A stretch of 64,000 nucleotides of DNA, from the NCBI RefSeq assembly GCF_000281045.1, contig NW_008246103.1, positions 215,961-279,960 of the forward strand, given 5' to 3'. How positions within the stretch are numbered: the stretch's first letter is position 1; every line of letters starts with the position of its first letter. This stretch comes from Saprolegnia diclina VS20 (Eukaryota > Oomycota > Saprolegniomycetes > Saprolegniales > Saprolegniaceae). The notes under the pieces were generated by a model that saw nothing but the letters and a program-made list of their open reading frames with translations, had not been told where the DNA came from and made no database searches. Shown here piece after piece: positions 31,207-41,366 of the stretch. The position numbers were made by a program, and so were the translations under genes.

Positions 31207-32367
31207 ATGCGTCTGGACGCTCTCGCTCTGGGGCTACTGGCGCATGTCGTTGCCGCCGACACGACCGAGTCGGCCGTCACGCTCGTCCTATCATACGTCG
31301 TTCGCGCCGTGAGTCTCCGGTCGCCCACCGTGCCGACGCCGTCGCCGTCGCCGCCCGAGAGCTCGCTCGACTTGCTTCTCAACTACCACTATTCGCACAT
31401 TTGGAGTGGTCTCCTCGCGGGGTTTGCGATTCCGATTGGGCTTGTCCTCGCGTTTCTCGGCTTCAAAATGCTCAAGGTGTCGGCGCTCCTCTGCGGCTTC
31501 TCACTCGGCGGCCTCTTGCTCTACGTGCTCTCGCTTTTGATTTTCGCCGATCAGTCGTATATTGTCACGGCCACGTGGGTCGCGTTCCTCATTGGCGCAC
31601 TCCTCATCGGTGCCATCTCGATGCTCCTCGACCAAGTCGGCAACTTTGTCATTGGCCTCTGCGCCGGCGCGGCGTTCGCGGCACTCCAGCACATTTCTTA
31701 TGGCTACAAGTACTGGCCGTCGAATCCCAACGGCGCCTTGTACATTAGCGTCGCGTCGTGGGCCCTCGTCTTTGGTGCCCTCACCGTCCTCGGTGGCAAG
31801 CCGCTCCAGATCGTCTCGACCAGCCTCGCCGGGGCGACAATGACGGTATGGGGCATTGGGTACTTTGCCGGGCGCTACCCCAGCGTGTGTGACCTTCCGC
31901 GCCAACAAGCGTTTGGAAATGGACCATGGGAGTATGATATTCCGTCGGCGTGGTGGGGCTACCTCACGGCGACGCTCGTGCTCTGGGTCGCGGGCATTGG
32001 CCTCCAGTTTGCTGTCACGGCCGTCGACCCGGTCGTCGTCAAGAAGGAAGATCACCACGCGACGCACGATGCGACGCATCACCGCGAGCTGTACGCGCAC
32101 CACCACCTCTCTCCGTACCGCAAGTCGCGCTCGCAACGCAAGTCGTCGTTCTCGTCGTCGTCCTCGTCGTCGGACCACCATGCCATTGAAATGACCGAGC
32201 GTCGGCACCAAACTGACAAAGTCGACCATCCAAAGACGGACAAGCACCGCACGAGCAGTCACGAGGCGTCGTCGATTCCGGACGGCGTCCCGATTGTCGA
32301 GACGCACTACGTGCAGGTGGGCACGCCGCACCACCATCACGACCACCACCGCCATCACCACTTTTAA
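31207..32367 (+). CDS. TMEM198/TM7SF3-like multispanning membrane protein with His-rich tail
   Basis: 386 residues, single exon. A cleavable-looking N-terminal signal (LDALALGLLAHVVA) is followed by a Ser/Pro linker and about seven hydrophobic segments in residues 68-285 (for example IWSGLLAGFAIPIGLVLAFL, ALLCGFSLGGLLLYVLSLLI, WVAFLIGALLIGAISML). Glycine-rich small-residue helices of this kind are typical of the TMEM198/TM7SF3 domain. The cytosolic tail is hydrophilic with a poly-Ser run and ends in an HHHHDHHRHHHHF cluster that could bind divalent metal. Function of the family is poorly known; animal TMEM198 has been linked to Wnt signalling, which need not apply here. Confidence 0.7.
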   Translation: MRLDALALGLLAHVVAADTTESAVTLVLSYVVRAVSLRSPTVPTPSPSPPESSLDLLLNYHYSHIWSGLLAGFAIPIGLVLAFLGFKMLKVSALLCGFSLGGLLLYVLSLLIFADQSYIVTATWVAFLIGALLIGAISMLLDQVGNFVIGLCAGAAFAALQHISYGYKYWPSNPNGALYISVASWALVFGALTVLGGKPLQIVSTSLAGATMTVWGIGYFAGRYPSVCDLPRQQAFGNGPWEYDIPSAWWGYLTATLVLWVAGIGLQFAVTAVDPVVVKKEDHHATHDATHHRELYAHHHLSPYRKSRSQRKSSFSSSSSSSDHHAIEMTERRHQTDKVDHPKTDKHRTSSHEASSIPDGVPIVETHYVQVGTPHHHHDHHRHHHF

Positions 32368-32579
32368 CCTTTCCAAACCTGTACACTACCCAATACTAAA
32401 AAACTAGTCGTCGTCTTGTGCCCATATGACGTGTCTACTACACAAAAGCCAGTGGCAACCAACAAGGTGCAGCAGCGGATTTGCAAGCGGCCATGAGCCA
32501 ATGCCAACGAGCAACGAAATGTCATTGCATGGGTGACGACCATGCTCGGTCGCGCACGTCGTACAATATTGTCTTTTGT

Positions 32580-34933
32580 TTACGCGACATTTTTGGCGTT
32601 CAAAAATGCGGCGTCGTTGGGCGGCCGACCGAGAAAGCTTGCGATCAGGTCGACCGCATCCGCGCTGCCGCCGCGCGCCAAGATGCGCTCGCGGTACTCG
32701 ATGCCCGTGTCTTGGTTCAGCAGACCTTTGTGCAGGAACCGCGAGACAAACATATCGGTTGCAACGACGTCGCTCCAGAGGTAGCCATAGTACTAGACAC
32801 ATCCACGTTAGGGCTAGGGTCATTGGTGGTTTTACCTGGGCATCGTAGTTGCCGACAATGTGACCGAACGACGCCGCGAGGTTTGTGCCGCGGGTCATCG
32901 GGACCAAGTGCACGGTACGGTGCAGCGTATCGAGGAGGCTCTCCGTGTCGGCATCCGTCGATGCGTCGTCGCCATGCACGGTCTGGTCAAAGAGTGCATA
33001 CAGCACTTGGCGCTTGGTCTGGAGACCGGCGCAGGCGTTGCGCGACGCTAGAAGCGCTGCAATTTGGTCGTCCGAGAGCGGCTGCGACGTCGTGTAGTGA
33101 CACGAGAGACGGCGCAGCGTGTCGGCATCCCAGGCCCACTGTCCGAGGAGCTGGCTCGGCGCTTCGACAACGTCCCGCTCGACGGCCGTGCCCGCAAAAC
33201 GCTTGATGTGCACTTCCGAGAAAACGTGATGCAGGACGTGGCCAAACTCGTGAAAGAACGTCGCCACCTCGCTGTGCAGCAGCAAAGCGGGCTTGGTCGC
33301 GCTCGGCGGTGTAAAGTTGGCCACCATGGCCGCGACTGGCAGCTACCGTACAGTATCATCCTACTCTGTTGGTGCGTCTTACCTGTCGCTTGAGCTCCGT
33401 GTCGAGGCCGGTTGCTTGGAGCCCGTGGCAAGCAGCATGCGCGTACTTGCCGGACCGGGGGAAGAGGTCAAGGTACACATAACCCATGAGGTGGCCATGT
33501 CGGCGACCGGCTCGCGCGTCATGCACGGCAAACATGCGGACGTCGGGATGCCATACATGCGGCGACGGCACCTACAATAGCATGCAAGTGTGGATCTTAT
33601 GACTGTCTTGTAGATCTGATAGCGGTCGTCGGGTCGGGTCGGGCTAGGGGAAGTACCTCGGTAAAGGTGACGGCGAAAAGCTGCGCGCAAGTCTCGAGAA
33701 GCACGCGCGTGACGTGGCTCAGTGGAAAGTACTCTTGGAGCACTTGGTGGTCGACGGCGCAGTGCAACTTTTGGTACAAATGCAGATAATACCGATAGTC
33801 GTACATGGCCAAGACACCGGACGCTTCGTCGGTCGTCGACTCAGTCGCCTGCTTGAGCGCCAGCAGCGATTGGAGCTCGGTCGCAGCGAGTGGTGTGAGC
33901 TGTGCGTCGAGCCCGTGCAGGAAGGAGAGGATGGTTGCTGGCGACTGCGCCATCCTACGTTGCCACATGTCGTCGGTCGACAAAGAGAAGCGAATATGGT
34001 ATACCGAATGCTGGCGACATAGGCCGCGTGCGATGAAAAGCCAAGGAGCGACGCAGCCTCGCGGCGAAGACGCAGCATCTCTTCGAGGATCGGGACGTTC
34101 GTCGCTTGGCAGCGGCTACTGAACGCCGCTTCGACACGCTGCCGCGTCGCCGCCACGTGGCAGGTCTGCAGCACAGGCAACACGATCGGGGAGTGCATCG
34201 TCACCTGCATAGACCGTCACAACGAGGCAAGCGAACACGAACGGACCTTGAAGCAGCCGTACTTGTCGGTCGCCATGGCCACCAGCACATCGGGGGAGAC
34301 GCCATGCAGCTCGTCGCGGGTACAGAGCACTGACGTGGCATCGTCGCAGAGGTTATTTGCAAACGCAGTCGCGAGCGACGCAATCTTCTTTTGAAGCCAC
34401 AGCACGCGCTGCCGGAGCGAAGCGTCGAGGTGGACACCGTTGCGCTCAAAATCGCGGACGAGGCGCTGGACGAACCGGCCCTTCTCGCCCTCCAGGCGCG
34501 CGCCCACAGCGCTGTCCGCGAGCGCCTTGATGACGCGGTAGACGTCGGCGCGCATGCTGCTCTGGAGGCCATATGCAGTGATGGCTTCGTGGGCAGCGGT
34601 CGCTGCGTCACGCAGTGCGGGCGTTGCGCCGACGTAGCGCAAGAAACTCACGCTGCTGATGCGCGGCGACAGCTCGAGCTCGATTTGTGCGAGCCGCGCC
34701 GCCGTCTCTTCGTACGTACACGACTCGGCGAGCGCCACTTCGTCGTCGACAGCGCACCACGCCTCGAGGATCGCGCTTGTCTCGGCAGCAATGTCCGCCG
34801 GCGTCAAGTCAAAGCGAAGCTTCGTCAGTGTCTTCTTGTGCGCGGCGTCGAGCGCACGCCGTTTGTGCACGTAGAGGAGCGCGAGGCTCACTGCCACGGC
34901 GGCGGCGACACTGATGCGTGCGGCGTTGACCAT
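32580..34933 (-). CDS. M3-family metallopeptidase (thimet oligopeptidase-like)
   Basis: 697 residues in six exons (introns 34205-34246, 33955-34004, 33572-33656, 33343-33382, 32793-32835; frames close). The catalytic zinc motif HEFGHVLHHVF is followed by the downstream family segments (VEAPSQLLGQWAWD) and a C-terminal YYGYLWSDVVATDMF, as in thimet oligopeptidase/neurolysin, which cut short peptides. The N-terminus (ISVAAAVAVSLALLYVHKRR) is a signal-anchor-like hydrophobic helix flanked by basic residues, unusual for these mostly soluble enzymes, and suggests membrane tethering or organelle targeting. Start at 34933, 27 bp from a TATCCGGA element. Confidence 0.88.
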
Positions 34934-35691
34934 GGTGCAATGTGGGAGTAGCCGACGCGTATCCGGAATTATCCTTCCGGAAGGGGCACCGGTTGCCGGA
35001 TTCAAGCGACCGGTAGACCTAAAACTAGGACACGCAGGACTCATTGACACGCTGATGCACTGCAAGCACTCGGCCATCTACTCAGCAGCTGCCACCGACT
35101 AGTACCGCCTAGAATCGATAGAGGAGTGACAGCCTCCAACGGTGCACTCTGCATTGGTGTAACCTACATAAGCGTAAACGCTGGCTCGATGCGCCTACAG
35201 CGATGACCAGTCGAGAAACGCGAGCCGCTGAACCGCCGTGCGCTGCCGAAAGATTGCAAAAGGCTTGGAAACCACAGCGGAAGGCTTCGGCCTCCGAGCC
35301 TCCTACACAATGGTTTTGGCGCCAAATGTGGCGTTCAGTGGATTCAAAATGGGGCTTTGCGTCAACAGCTTACCGGGTTCGCATCGTTGGGTATCCTTAT
35401 GACGCTCCATCCGGTACCTTACACGTCCATTGCCTGCAGGAGACCTGCGGATTGGCATTGCTCGCCAAGGGACGAGGCAATTCGCGATCTTCCCGCAAGA
35501 TACGGTGGCTTGTCGTCCTGTCTATGTTTTTATCGTATCCGTCTCATATTGATGCTGTTTCTCAATAATGCCTCAAACTAAGAGCTTATCTCGTATCTAA
35601 ATACTCTGCACGACGCATTGAGACGCTTTGGTGAACGATGCTCGTATCTTTCGAACGACGCAATTCACTTTTGGTTTGGCTCGCCACCGGC
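34934..35691. other. Divergent promoter region, no gene seen
   Basis: 758 bp between the M3 peptidase (-) and the first protease gene (+). It contains a TATCCGGA element and a near-palindromic TTCCGGAA at 34960-34983. Open frames in it have no domain or bias. An in-frame ATG at 35638 could extend the protease by 18 residues. Confidence 0.45.
34960..34967. promoter_or_regulatory. TATCCGGA element
   Basis: 27 bp upstream of the M3 peptidase start codon; one of the recurring spacer elements, followed by a palindromic CTTCCGGAAG. Confidence 0.4.
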
Positions 35692-37867
35692 ATGACCTCG
35701 CGACCGAGCTACTACGGAACACCGGCCCATGAGGGCGACGGGCTTCTCTCTGCACCGCGTCGGTCCTCTTCGCTGCGTGCGAACGTCCTCCTTGGGCTCA
35801 ACGTCGCGATCGCTGGCGCCTTGGGCCTCGTCGGCGTCTCGATGCACACGTCCCACGCTCGCTTTGAAGCGCTCTCGGCCAAGATGGACGTCTTCTTGTA
35901 CGTTCATCTCATCGCTTTGCCATGACGGCCATAACGAATGTGATTAGGAGCCAAGCACCGGAGGCCAATCTGCACGCCGCGTACCGATCCCACGCGGTGG
36001 CCCCGTCCAAGTACGCAGTGCGGCATGTGACCCCGCGGAAGGACCAGTCCCAGCGTGGCACGTGCTGGGACTTCGCCACCATCGGCGTTCTCGAGCAGTC
36101 GTACCGCGCCCACGGCCTCGCCCATGGCTGGCTCGAAGAAGACGAATATGTCTCGTTCTCCGAGCAGGTCCTTCGTTGTCCAAACAACCTACGGCGACTG
36201 ACGAAAGCGTAGGCGTATGGTATTGCGGTCATGGAGCTTTGCGCGGGCCCACCGTCGTCGCCACAGCAAGTGGCGTGTCGCGTGGCCGGCGACTCGGTAC
36301 TCTCGCGTCACCAATTCACCTGATACATTGAAACTTTTGGCGCTAGATGTGGAAGAACTCGACCGAAGGCGGTGAAGTCGGCGAGCTCTACTACCTGCAG
36401 CACGGACTCGCGAACGCGGTGTTTCCGTACGCGATTTGCCCGTATATCAAAACAGGCGGCAACGACTCGACGTGCCCGGGGCTGACGTCCGACCGTCGTC
36501 ATGACAACCCGCTCAAGTTCAAAGTGCGCGTACGTGCTCTGTCTGATGCCTTTCGGACACATTGAACAACTTGTCATGTAGTCGATGGACACGTGGTACG
36601 ACGATATGACGATCAAGGCGCGGCTCTTTGAGCAGAAGAAGGCCATGGCACTCTCGACGCCGGTGACGTACGTGACGCACTACTACCCATGCATTGGCGA
36701 GTTTGCGTCCGACCCACATTGCACTTTGGACCACTGCACCTTGTGCCCAAGCGAAATGTCGGCAACCTCGTGCTGTGTACCTCTCAAGGGTGGGCGCAAC
36801 CGCAACATGGAAGGCGAGTTCTTCTCGCATCGCGGAATGACGATTGAAGGCGGCCACGCGATGGTATTGTCTCTATCCAAGTATCCACATCGTATGCCAT
36901 CGGATACTTAGCTCCTCGTCGGCTACAACGATGCGTTCATGACGCGCGATGGGTTTACCGGTGGCTTTGTCGTGAAAAACTCGTGGCTTGACGGCCCGAC
37001 CCAAGGCAGCCACTCGCTCAACTACTGGATGCAAGAACATTCGGACTGGGAAGAGCGCGTTGTGTGCCCCAACTCGTACAAGTACGTGGCCTCTGAAACA
37101 TCCGTGGGATGACCAGAACTCTCTAGTCCGTTCAACTGGTACCAGTGCGGCAACGACGCCGAGCCCGTCGTCGCACCCCGTAACATGTCGAGTGTGACGA
37201 CGGCGCCGCCTACCGAAGCGGCGTTCAACCGCACCAAGGCCTTCAACGGCGGCATCAACGCCTGTCTCTCCAAGGAAACGCTGGTGTATGCGGAAATCAA
37301 CTACCAGCCACTGCACTTGGTGTGCCTCGACGAGCGTCAGTGCTCCAAGGCGGCGAATGTGACGTACTTTGTGAAAAACACGACCGACTGGGGCGACCGG
37401 ATGACCATCATGTGCGTCTGGGAGTACAGCCCGGCGTTGGAGGCGCGCGCGTTTTGCCTCAAGCCCATGCTCGAAGTCGACATTGCGAAAACGTTGACGT
37501 ACGTTGTATGTGCTTTGTCCGCACTTTGGAGTTGTTGCCGATTTTCGAATTTTGATGTTTGATGTTTGAAATTGAGATTCAACTTTGGTGTAGGCCCGTG
37601 CCGAGCGAGGTTCGATCCAACGACCCGGACCGGTGTGGCTTTTACTTTATGCCGTACGAGGCGATTCGCCGGTACATTGCGCAGTTCCAGGGCTTTTATG
37701 TCAATGCTTTTGACATTGAGTGGCACCCGCAGTCGTATTTGCGCCACAAGGCCAAGTACCCGCATCTCAACTACGACCTCCTCACGCAGTCGACAGCCTT
37801 CCAGCACGCAGACGACTTTGACGGCCCTTTCCCATTTGCCAAGGTCGTCGACGGCCCGCCCAACTAG
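35692..37867 (+). CDS. Membrane-anchored papain-like cysteine protease, copy 1
   Basis: 596 residues in eight exons (introns 35898-35947, 36168-36212, 36297-36346, 36530-36581, 36864-36911, 37082-37126, 37499-37593). A short cytosolic N-terminus is followed by one transmembrane helix (VLLGLNVAIAGALGLVGVSM), giving type II topology. C1A landmarks: oxyanion Gln and catalytic Cys in KDQSQRGTCWDFAT, His in EGGHAM, Asn in VVKNSW. The Cys-to-His stretch is longer than in papain and has extra cysteines, and a roughly 220-residue Cys-containing tail (NDPDRCGFYFMPYE) follows the Asn. It lacks an obvious inhibitor propeptide. Probably an extracellular or endomembrane protease. Start at 35692 matches the short N-termini of its two paralogues. 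Confidence 0.85.
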
Positions 37868-38228
37868 TCGATGTTTGCGTCGTGCTCGTCGCCCTGCACA
37901 CTGCAGATCGCGGTTGACGGGTTGGCCTCTTTTTTCTCACTAAAATGTGAATCCCACCTCGTGGATTATGCCTGCAGGCACAGAGGTTGATGGCTGGCAA
38001 GCGCATATCGCTTCAGTACAAGTCGACCAGTTAGTACATTAGTGTGAATTCTATTCGTGCATATATAAAGAAAGCGACAGGACGTTTACGGCTTGCCGCG
38101 CTGGGTCACTGGCGACGAAGCGGCCGTGTTCGACTTGGAGTCGGTCTCGTGCACACTACTCGATGCGTCGACGTCGCTTTGCTCGCGGTTGATGGGCTAC
38201 CAATACCGTTGAATCTCTCCATGCGGCA
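37868..38228. other. Spacer, no gene seen
   Basis: 3'-side spacer of protease copy 1. No coding signal and no repeat that stands out. Confidence 0.4.
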
Positions 38229-38539
38229 TTAAGAGTGACGTACGAGGTTCATGGCCCAGTCGGCCGAGTCGAAACGCTGGCGCTCGAGACGCTTGAGAAG
38301 GACGCTCTTGGCCAGATTCGCACACTGTGTTTGAAACGGATCAGATCTGAGATAGCCAAAACGAGATCTACCTGAGGGTTGCCCATGCTAAGTCGGTTGA
38401 AGAGTGAGCTGCGGAGAACGCTGCGACTTGTAAAGTGACACGTCGACGGTGTCGAGACTCGGAGACTCTGCCATGGACCGACGATCTTTCCTTGCCGCTG
38501 ATTGGCGGAGACCTCTGCCTTTCGTAGGAAAGCGTCCAT
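38229..38539 (-). CDS. Small protein with an endosulfine-like FDSADW motif
   Basis: Two exons joined across an intron at 38325-38371 give 87 residues. The C-terminal part NLAKSVLLKRLERQ followed by RFDSADWAMN resembles the core of the endosulfine/ARPP-19 family, whose FDSGDY Ser is phosphorylated by Greatwall kinase to inhibit PP2A-B55. The N-terminal half is hydrophilic and variable, as expected of that family. The match rests on one short motif, the last residue is Trp rather than Tyr, and codon bias is weaker than in neighbours, so this remains tentative. It lies between two protease genes on the opposite strand. Confidence 0.4.
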
Positions 38540-39196
38540 CTCATTGGCTGAAATTGATTATCCTGTCATATTCGATGTTCTCGAAAATCAGTATCAAAGG
38601 AGAGAGACTCGCGTTGGCATCAGTTGCGACGCCCCAGCCAAGCCCACGGTCGGCGTTCGCGCGCCGCATCGACGAAGCACATGAGTATACATAGCGAGTG
38701 AGTCACGCAGACTCTACCTCCTAACCTGGCGAAACGACTCGCCAGCGCAGATTCTCAGTTGGCAGCAGCTGCTTCAAAGTAGCCAGAGCAGGGCGCACCC
38801 AAGCATCAAAGCATGACATGATTTTGCAAGCTACTTTCACACAAGCGCTGGGGACTCGCTGGGTATACGTCCCAGTAGTAGTGCGGTGCTGCACGGGGAA
38901 GAGAAGCGGCGATTCGAATCGCCACATGCCGATCGGTCGACACGAAACCACCCAAATTGGAGGCGCAAGGCGGCTACTAGTAGTACCTTCCCACACAACG
39001 ACGTGTCTACAGACATGTCGGCGACCGACCGCTGCGGGGCATGTCGCGGCGTCTTGCCCGCTTGAAGTTGGACAACGCCCGATCGGGGGAGAGTCGGAAC
39101 CGACGCCTTTGTGGCAGAGACAGTTACATTTCGCGCCAAATTCGTTCCACGTGGCACGCTCCTGAGCGCGTACGGCATAAGCGATTTTGCTGTGTC
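38540..39196. other. Spacer, no gene seen
   Basis: 657 bp upstream of protease copy 2. Contains a GGCGATTCGAATCGCC palindrome (about 38909-38924). No tRNA fold could be drawn around it. No coding signal. Confidence 0.4.
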
Positions 39197-41280
39197 ATGT
39201 TGCAGTCGTCTCAGTACGCGCCGCTGTACGGGTCCCAGGACCAACTGCCCGTTTTGCGTCGAAGCCGCCTGCAGATCTCGAAGCGTTGGCTCACGCATTA
39301 TGGACTCGGGGTTATCATGGTCATGAACGTCGGGATTCTCTTGCTACTCGGATGGGACCTCCACAATTCGACAGCGAACGCTGCCCGCACCATCGCGGCC
39401 GTCAACGTCGCCGCCTCGCCGACGTACTCGTGTCCTCTCTTCTCCAGCGAAGGCTCAATTTCGTGTGCTGGTAGGGCCATGACGAGCACGGTCGTACTAC
39501 CGAGCTTGCCCGCCAAGTTTAGCGTCGAGTACGTGACGCCGTACAAGAACCAAGCCGGCCGCGGGACGTGCTGGGACTTTGGCACGATTGGGCTCCTTGA
39601 GCAGTCGTACCGGCGCCACGGCGTTGTGCAAGGCTGGCTCGCACCCCACGACTATGTGGCCTTCTCGGAACAAGTATGCTCCTGTGTTTTGTAATTGATT
39701 TGATTGAACATGCCATTAGGCGTACGGGATCGAAGTCGCGGCCATGTGCACCGGTCGCAGCGCGTCGCCCCAGCAAAAAGCGTGTCGTATTGCCGACGAC
39801 AATGTATGTGGCGAGCGTCGTGCACTCTTTGACTTTGCACTTGCAGATTTGGCGCAACTCCACCGAGGGCGGCGAAGTGCCACTGCTCTATTACCTCCAG
39901 CACGGGCTCCACGACGCCGTCTACCCCGACAGCGTCTGTCCGTACATTCCGACGATGGGCCACGACCTTGAATGCCCCGGCCTTGCCTTGCGCCGACCGA
40001 GCAACCCGCTCCGCTTCACAGTCGAGGTATTCGGGCATGGAAGCTAAACATGTTGTCATGTACAGCCATCAAATCGTAGGCGATGGAGACGTACTACGAA
40101 GAGGCGACGATCAAGGCCCAACTCGTTGCGCGCAGCAGCGCCATGCCGTTCTCGACCAACATGGTGACGCTCACACACTACTACCCTTGCATTGGCGACC
40201 TCGTGACGGACCCACGCTGTGCCCCGTCATCATGCCACCTCTGTCCGCCCGAGTTGCCGCAAGCCACGTGCTGCATCCCGCAGACCGGCGACAGCAGCGT
40301 GACAATGGAAGGCGAATTCGTGTCCCACTCGAGCATGGCCAGTGACGGCGGCCACGTCATGGTACTGTGATTGAACGCGGTCATTTCTTATTGCGTTGAA
40401 TAGCTGCTCGTCGGCTTCAACGACCTCTATGAGACGCGCGATGGCTTCACTGGTGGCTTTATCGTGAAGAATTCGTGGGCGGACAGCCGGTATCAAGGCA
40501 GTCATTCGATGCAGTACTGGATGCAGGTAGGCAAGCGCTGGCAAATCTCGATCTAATTGGGTTTGGCTAGAACATTTCCGAGTGGGAAGAGCGCATTCTG
40601 TGCCCCAACAGCTACAAGTACCTCATTCTCCAACCGACGACGCGAGTTCATTTGATGTCTAGTCCGTTCAGCTGGTACATCGCCTCGGAGGAAGACGACG
40701 TTGTCGGTATCGACGCCGTCTTGTCGGACGACTCGAAGCTCTACGCGCACCTCAACCAGATGCCACTGCATTTGCGCTGCATCGACGCCGATGCGTGCGA
40801 CCCGTCGCTGGTCTATTTTGCCAAAAATCGCACCGACTATGGCGACCACATGTACATCATGTGCTTTTACGAGTACAACATGTCGTATGACACGTCGACG
40901 CTCATGTGCCTGCCCCCCTTGCGGCAAGCCGCCATTGCCGACGTCTTCGAGTACGCTATTTGTCGCCGTTGTGTGGAAATTATTGTCTATATTTCCATAG
41001 ACCCGTCGAAGTCTACGCCAACGACCCGGATTTGTGCGGCTTCTACATGATCCCGTACGACGTCAACCGCCACATCAACGCGCAGTTCCAAGGATTTTTT
41101 GTCAACAGCTTTGACATTTCGTGGGCGCCGCAATCGTATGCGGCCAACGCGGACGCCTTTTTGCAGTACGACTATGGCCCGCTGCTGCGGTCCACCAAGC
41201 GCCAGCGGCACGTCTCGTTTGACGGGCCGTTCCCCAATGCGCACGTGTTCAAGGCGCACCGACATCGCCATGCAACCTAA
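39197..41280 (+). CDS. Membrane-anchored papain-like cysteine protease, copy 2
   Basis: 586 residues in eight exons (introns 39674-39719, 39804-39846, 40027-40079, 40362-40403, 40527-40570, 40618-40662, 40951-41000). The N-terminus MLQSSQYAPLYGSQ and signal anchor (GLGVIMVMNVGILLLLGW) precede the catalytic domain: KNQAGRGTCWDFGT (Gln and Cys), DGGHVM (His), IVKNSW (Asn). The Cys-rich insertion (HYYPCIGD, CHLCPPELPQATCC) and tail (NDPDLCGFYMIPYD) align with copies 1 and 3. It lacks copy 1's intron in the N-terminal part but has an extra one after YWMQ. Its 3' end faces copy 3, with stops 86 bp apart. Confidence 0.85.
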
Positions 41281-41366
41281 GGCCACAAATACCAATATTG
41301 TCCTTTGTGTAAAATGTCCTAATGTCCTTTGAGCGGCCAACAAGACATTTTTTCACATTGACAAAA

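Noticed and set aside
35203-35568. 121-residue plus-strand frame upstream of protease copy 1
   Set aside because: No bias, no domain, AT/GC mix of spacer DNA.
38905-38930. Possible tRNA T-arm at a TTCGAA palindrome
   Set aside because: The palindrome stands alone; no cloverleaf can be built on either strand.
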